A stretch of DNA of 64,000 nucleotides. Source: Streptomyces sp. T12. Its GTDB lineage: Bacteria; Actinomycetota; Actinomycetes; Streptomycetales; Streptomycetaceae. Every line of letters begins with the position of its first letter. Positions within the stretch are counted from its first letter, which is position 1. The notes under the pieces are model-generated. The model ran no database searches, had not been told where the DNA came from, and saw only the letters and a list, made by a program, of their open reading frames with translations. The position numbers and the translations under genes are program-made. The DNA is taken from positions 4,092,001-4,156,000 of the forward strand of contig NZ_CP117866.1 of NCBI RefSeq assembly GCF_028736035.1, in the 5' to 3' direction. Positions 61,167-64,000 of the stretch are shown piece after piece.

Positions 61167-62296
61167 GGGGGTCCCTTCCTGGTCGGAGTCGTAGGGCTCG
61201 CAGGACTCGTTGGGGTCGTCGGACCCGTACGACTCGTCGGGCTGTCGTCGTCGTGCGGTGCGGAGAGCCGACCGGCCGTGCCCGGGTCGTTGTCCGGGGT
61301 GAACCACGGCAGGGTCGAGGGAGAGGAAGAGGCGTGCCTCGCCTCTTCGCGGGGCTTCAGCCCCGGGATGCGCAGGGCCACTTCGGGCAGGCGCAGACCG
61401 CGGCGGCGTGTGGTCTGCCGCGGCCGTACCCGGTCCACCACCGCCATCCCGATGCGGAACAGCGCCGCCGGTACGACCAGACAGACCAGGATCCAGAACA
61501 GCGTCACTCCCCAGGGCCGGCCCACGCCCCAGGGCTGTTCGGCCATCACCTTGCCGCCGTACTTCAGGGAGACGGTGTAGCCGCCGTGCGCCCCGGCGGC
61601 GAGCTCCACCGGCAGCTCGATCCGCGCTTTCCTGCCCGGCTCGATCGTGCCGCGCCACTGCTGTTCCTCCCACTGCGGGGCGAACACGCCGTGGGAGGTG
61701 CCGACTTGGAAGACCGGGTTCTTCACGGCGGAGGAGCCCACATTGCCGACGGTGAAGACGAGCGTCCGCGCCGGCGGTGCGCCGAACCACGTCAGCAGGC
61801 CACTGGAGCCCTCCAGCCGGGTGTCCGTGAGGACCGACAGGCGCCCGCCCGTCGGCTCCGCGGGCAGCGGCTCGACCGCGTGCCCGGCCACCTGGAAGAT
61901 GGCGTCGGACTCGGCCTTCGCTCCGGTCACGGTCGCGACGTGCACCACGCACGGACACGGCACGGGCGGCTCGGCCACCGGCAGCTTCCTGCTGAAGCGC
62001 CCCTCGGCGTCCGTGGTCGCGGCCCTGCCATCCGCGTTGGCGCAGGAGTTGGTGCCGCCTCTCACGCCGGTCGACGGCACGGACTGGCCGCAGACCAGGA
62101 TCATCAGCAGCGCGCGCGGCCGCCAGCCGCTGCCGGTGACGGTGATCGAACCGCCCGTCCCCGCCTGTGACTTGGAGAGCTTCACGGTGGGCGCCGCCCC
62201 GTCCGCGGCCCACGCGGTCACGGCCGCCCCCGGCAACAGCAGCGCCAGCACCGCCACCAGCGCCGTCAGCACCGGGATGCACACCTTGCCGTTCAC
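61163..62296 (-). CDS. Neocarzinostatin-fold membrane protein
   Basis: This 377-residue protein has a signal peptide (about 5-30), then a domain (about 33-140) of the neocarzinostatin/macromomycin apoprotein family: APTVKLSKSQAGTGGSITVTG and four cysteines at 69, 85, 114 and 116 that fit its two disulfides. A second beta-rich region (about 150-255) and a membrane helix (about 262-286) follow, with a cytoplasmic Arg-rich tail. It has no chromophore biosynthesis nearby and likely acts in surface binding. Start GTG overlaps the upstream gene by four bases. Confidence 0.85.
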   Translation of the reverse strand: MNGKVCIPVLTALVAVLALLLPGAAVTAWAADGAAPTVKLSKSQAGTGGSITVTGSGWRPRALLMILVCGQSVPSTGVRGGTNSCANADGRAATTDAEGRFSRKLPVAEPPVPCPCVVHVATVTGAKAESDAIFQVAGHAVEPLPAEPTGGRLSVLTDTRLEGSSGLLTWFGAPPARTLVFTVGNVGSSAVKNPVFQVGTSHGVFAPQWEEQQWRGTIEPGRKARIELPVELAAGAHGGYTVSLKYGGKVMAEQPWGVGRPWGVTLFWILVCLVVPAALFRIGMAVVDRVRPRQTTRRRGLRLPEVALRIPGLKPREEARHASSSPSTLPWFTPDNDPGTAGRLSAPHDDDSPTSRTGPTTPTSPASPTTPTRKGPP

Positions 62297-63132
62297 CGCA
62301 CCGCTCCCGTCAACTCAACGTCTGCGTACGGCCGTTCAGCCGACTGGTCATCGGTGGCCCTACGACGCCCGCGATGCCGTACGACGAACAAGGCACCGAT
62401 CGCCGCCACCGCCCCCGCGATCCCCGCCACCGTGCCCCACGGCACGAACCGCGCCGCCACCTCCGCCGTGTCTGCCGCCCCGCCCGTCGCCGTCACCGTC
62501 AGCCGCACGTCGACCGCGTCGAGCGCGGGCCGGTCGGGCCAGGGCTCGGTGAGCTTCGTACGGCTGCCCGGGGGCAGATCGACGGGGAGGGCGCGCGGGG
62601 CGCGGTCGAGAACCCGTCCGAAGACCCCGTCCACGCGGACGGACAGCTGCGGCACGAGGGGCGTCGTACCGCGGTTGACCAGCTCGTACGTGATGCCGTC
62701 GGCGCGGACGGACACGTGCTCGACGGTCAGTGCGGACACCTTCGGGACGGATGCCCGCAGGTGGAGCCGGAGGCGCTGGGCACGGCCGTCCGCGCCCAGC
62801 GCCACGATCTCGGCGGTGCGGTCACCGTCCGGGACGGTCATCGTGAAAGGGACCTCGGCCCGGGTGCGCGCGGGGACCCGTACCTCGCGCTCCGCGAAGG
62901 TGATCGGGACGCCGACGCCCCGGAGCCCTACGGTGAGCGACCGACCGCTCCGATTGCTCACGGACACCGTGTCCTGGAGAACCGTCCCGGGCTCGCCCTC
63001 GGCGTAGAAGGACGTCCGTCCGCCACCCGAGGGCGCGACGGCCCACCCTTCGGCGGCGACCGCCACCGGGGCGGCCCCCACCAGCACGAGGAGGGACAGG
63101 GACAGGCACAGGACACGGACGGCTGAGGACAT
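62293..63132 (-). CDS. DUF916-like membrane surface protein
   Basis: This 279-residue protein has a signal peptide (about 5-26), an immunoglobulin-like region (SFYAEGEPGTVLQDTVSVSNRSGRSLTVGL) typical of the DUF916 family found with WxL surface proteins, a second beta-rich region, and a C-terminal helix (about 231-251) with a basic tail. It probably binds its co-encoded surface partners. ATG 63132 has TGGAG nine bases upstream. It begins 31 bases after the LPXTG gene. Confidence 0.8.
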   Translation of the reverse strand: MSSAVRVLCLSLSLLVLVGAAPVAVAAEGWAVAPSGGGRTSFYAEGEPGTVLQDTVSVSNRSGRSLTVGLRGVGVPITFAEREVRVPARTRAEVPFTMTVPDGDRTAEIVALGADGRAQRLRLHLRASVPKVSALTVEHVSVRADGITYELVNRGTTPLVPQLSVRVDGVFGRVLDRAPRALPVDLPPGSRTKLTEPWPDRPALDAVDVRLTVTATGGAADTAEVAARFVPWGTVAGIAGAVAAIGALFVVRHRGRRRATDDQSAERPYADVELTGAVR

Positions 63133-63163
63133 CGGCGGCTCCAGCGGTGCTCCTACGAAACGG

Positions 63164-63847
63164 TCAGCGGCGTGCCGTCTGGCTCCTGCGCGTCAGCCAC
63201 AGCGCGCCCGCCGCGCCCGCGAGCAGGACCGTGCCGCCGAGGGTGCCCAGGGCGATCGCCGAGTCCTCGGGGCCGGTCTGCGGGAGCTCGGAGCCGGAGC
63301 CGGAGCCTCCTTGACCGGTGCTGCCGCCCGCGCCGGCCGCCGCCGTCACGTCGAGGGTCAGCGACGGTCCGGGGTTGTTGGTGGGGGTGCACGTGGTCGT
63401 CGTGCCGAGCGCCTTGATGGTGAGGATGCCCGCCGTGAAGGTGACCTTGCCGGTCTTCTTCGGGGTGTACGTGCCCGTCAAGTCATTGATCTTGATGGGG
63501 GTGTTGGCGGGAATCGCCTCCTGGTTGGCCGGGCCGGTCACCGCCAGGGTGCCGCTGTCGGCGCCGCCCAGCTTGATGGTGGCGCTCGGGTTCATCGCGC
63601 CCTTGCCCAGCTCGACCGGGCTGGACGAGACGCCCTTCTGCCACGACATGGTGACCTTGTAGCCGCTGCCGCTCTTGACGCCCTTGATGTCGATCGGCGA
63701 CACGGCGCTCTTGTCGCCGATCGGCGTCTTGCAGGCGTAGTTGACGTCGACGACTTCGGCCCGGGCCGCGGGGGCGGACATCAACACCGCCGAGCCGGCC
63801 AGGGCCGCGGCCGTCGCGAGCGCGGCGGTTCGCTTCTGCTTCGACAC
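63164..63847 (-). CDS. LPXTG-anchored surface protein
   Basis: This 227-residue exported protein has a signal peptide (1-30), a single domain bounded by Cys39 and Cys153 (VNYACKTPIGDKSAVSPIDI ... LTIKALGTTTTCTP), a Gly/Ser spacer and a sortase signal: LPQTG (188-192), a hydrophobic stretch and a basic end (LTRRSQTARR). Its domain matches the second domain of the LAXTG protein in VxYACKTPIGDK and LGTTTTCTP. The GTG at 63847 follows GAGGGA. It is the first gene of the leftward cassette. Confidence 0.88.
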   Translation of the reverse strand: MSKQKRTAALATAAALAGSAVLMSAPAARAEVVDVNYACKTPIGDKSAVSPIDIKGVKSGSGYKVTMSWQKGVSSSPVELGKGAMNPSATIKLGGADSGTLAVTGPANQEAIPANTPIKINDLTGTYTPKKTGKVTFTAGILTIKALGTTTTCTPTNNPGPSLTLDVTAAAGAGGSTGQGGSGSGSELPQTGPEDSAIALGTLGGTVLLAGAAGALWLTRRSQTARR

Positions 63848-63987
63848 GGTCCCTCATTCCTGACGGCACATCAGATCGGCCGTCAAGGTACGCCCGGGGC
63901 CTTGAGGAAGGAAGACACGGCGCACACCGGAGTTGTGGCGATCCGGCGTGCGCGTGAGGGGGTTCGGGTGGGGCTCGGGTGGGGTTC

Positions 63988-64000
63988 GGGTGGAGAGGGT
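63988..64000. repeat. Possible start of a third dispersed-repeat copy
   Basis: The window ends in GGGTGGAGAGGGT, the same 13 bases that immediately precede repeat copy A (8138-8150). It may be the edge of a third copy cut by the window, but a 13-base match in this GC-rich DNA is weak evidence. Confidence 0.3.

Noticed and set aside
61163..62296. Enediyne resistance or apoprotein gene cluster around the neocarzinostatin-fold protein
   Set aside because: There is no polyketide or chromophore gene nearby, and the protein carries a membrane helix and tail not found in secreted apoproteins.

Overview
This window is high-G+C actinobacterial chromosome, almost certainly Streptomyces. The 87-residue WhiB, the coenzyme F420 genes fbiA and fbiB, the DUF397/helix-turn-helix pair, five LytR-CpsA-Psr (LCP) proteins, an LAXTG sortase signal, frequent GTG and TTG starts and 4-base GTGA/ATGA gene overlaps all point that way. 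I saw no rRNA, tRNA, CRISPR array, phage or insertion sequence. It reads as chromosomal core with accessory insertions.

Layout. 1-12 kb: the 5' end of ahcY, a stand-alone sugar PTS permease and an atypical signal peptidase, then a leftward mannose block (cation transporter, manA, SIS-domain protein, a 56-residue Trm112-like protein, manB), a lactate permease and a DUF3499 protein. 12-18.6 kb: a metallopeptidase-like protein, then whiB, a 1244-residue membrane glycosyltransferase and a DUF5719 protein, all leftward. 18.9-23.1 kb: a cysteine dioxygenase preceded by a short reading frame ending in a cysteine-codon run (a probable attenuator), then fbiA, fbiB and a DNA glycosylase. 23.3-26.9 kb: a sugar-1-phosphate nucleotidyltransferase, a secreted PGRP amidase and a TIGR03089 protein. 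27.6-37.6 kb: five LCP proteins, a family 2 glycosyltransferase and a thioesterase. 37.7-46 kb: a 16-cysteine copper-storage-like protein, an acyl-CoA dehydrogenase, UDP-glucose dehydrogenase and a five-gene copper/cupredoxin cluster.

46-53 kb: a CGNR regulator facing two tandem VOC proteins, two membrane-dipeptidase paralogues (one with every metal ligand replaced), a MerR regulator divergent from an old-yellow-enzyme reductase across a textbook MerR promoter, then purK-purE. 53-58 kb: GtrA, a two-component system and a POT peptide transporter. 58-59.7 kb: XRE regulator plus DUF397, divergent from three tiny overlapping genes. 59.8-63.8 kb: a leftward four-gene cell-surface cassette (LPXTG protein, DUF916-like protein, neocarzinostatin-fold protein, LAXTG protein) whose two anchored proteins share a cysteine-bounded domain.

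Functionally the window centres on the cell envelope: mannose activation (manA, manB, nucleotidyltransferase), polymer assembly and attachment (glycosyltransferases, UDP-glucose dehydrogenase, LCP proteins), wall remodelling (PGRP amidase) and surface anchoring. The most noteworthy signals are the poly-cysteine leader, the surface cassette, the dead dipeptidase paralogue and the copper cluster with an internally duplicated C-terminal module.
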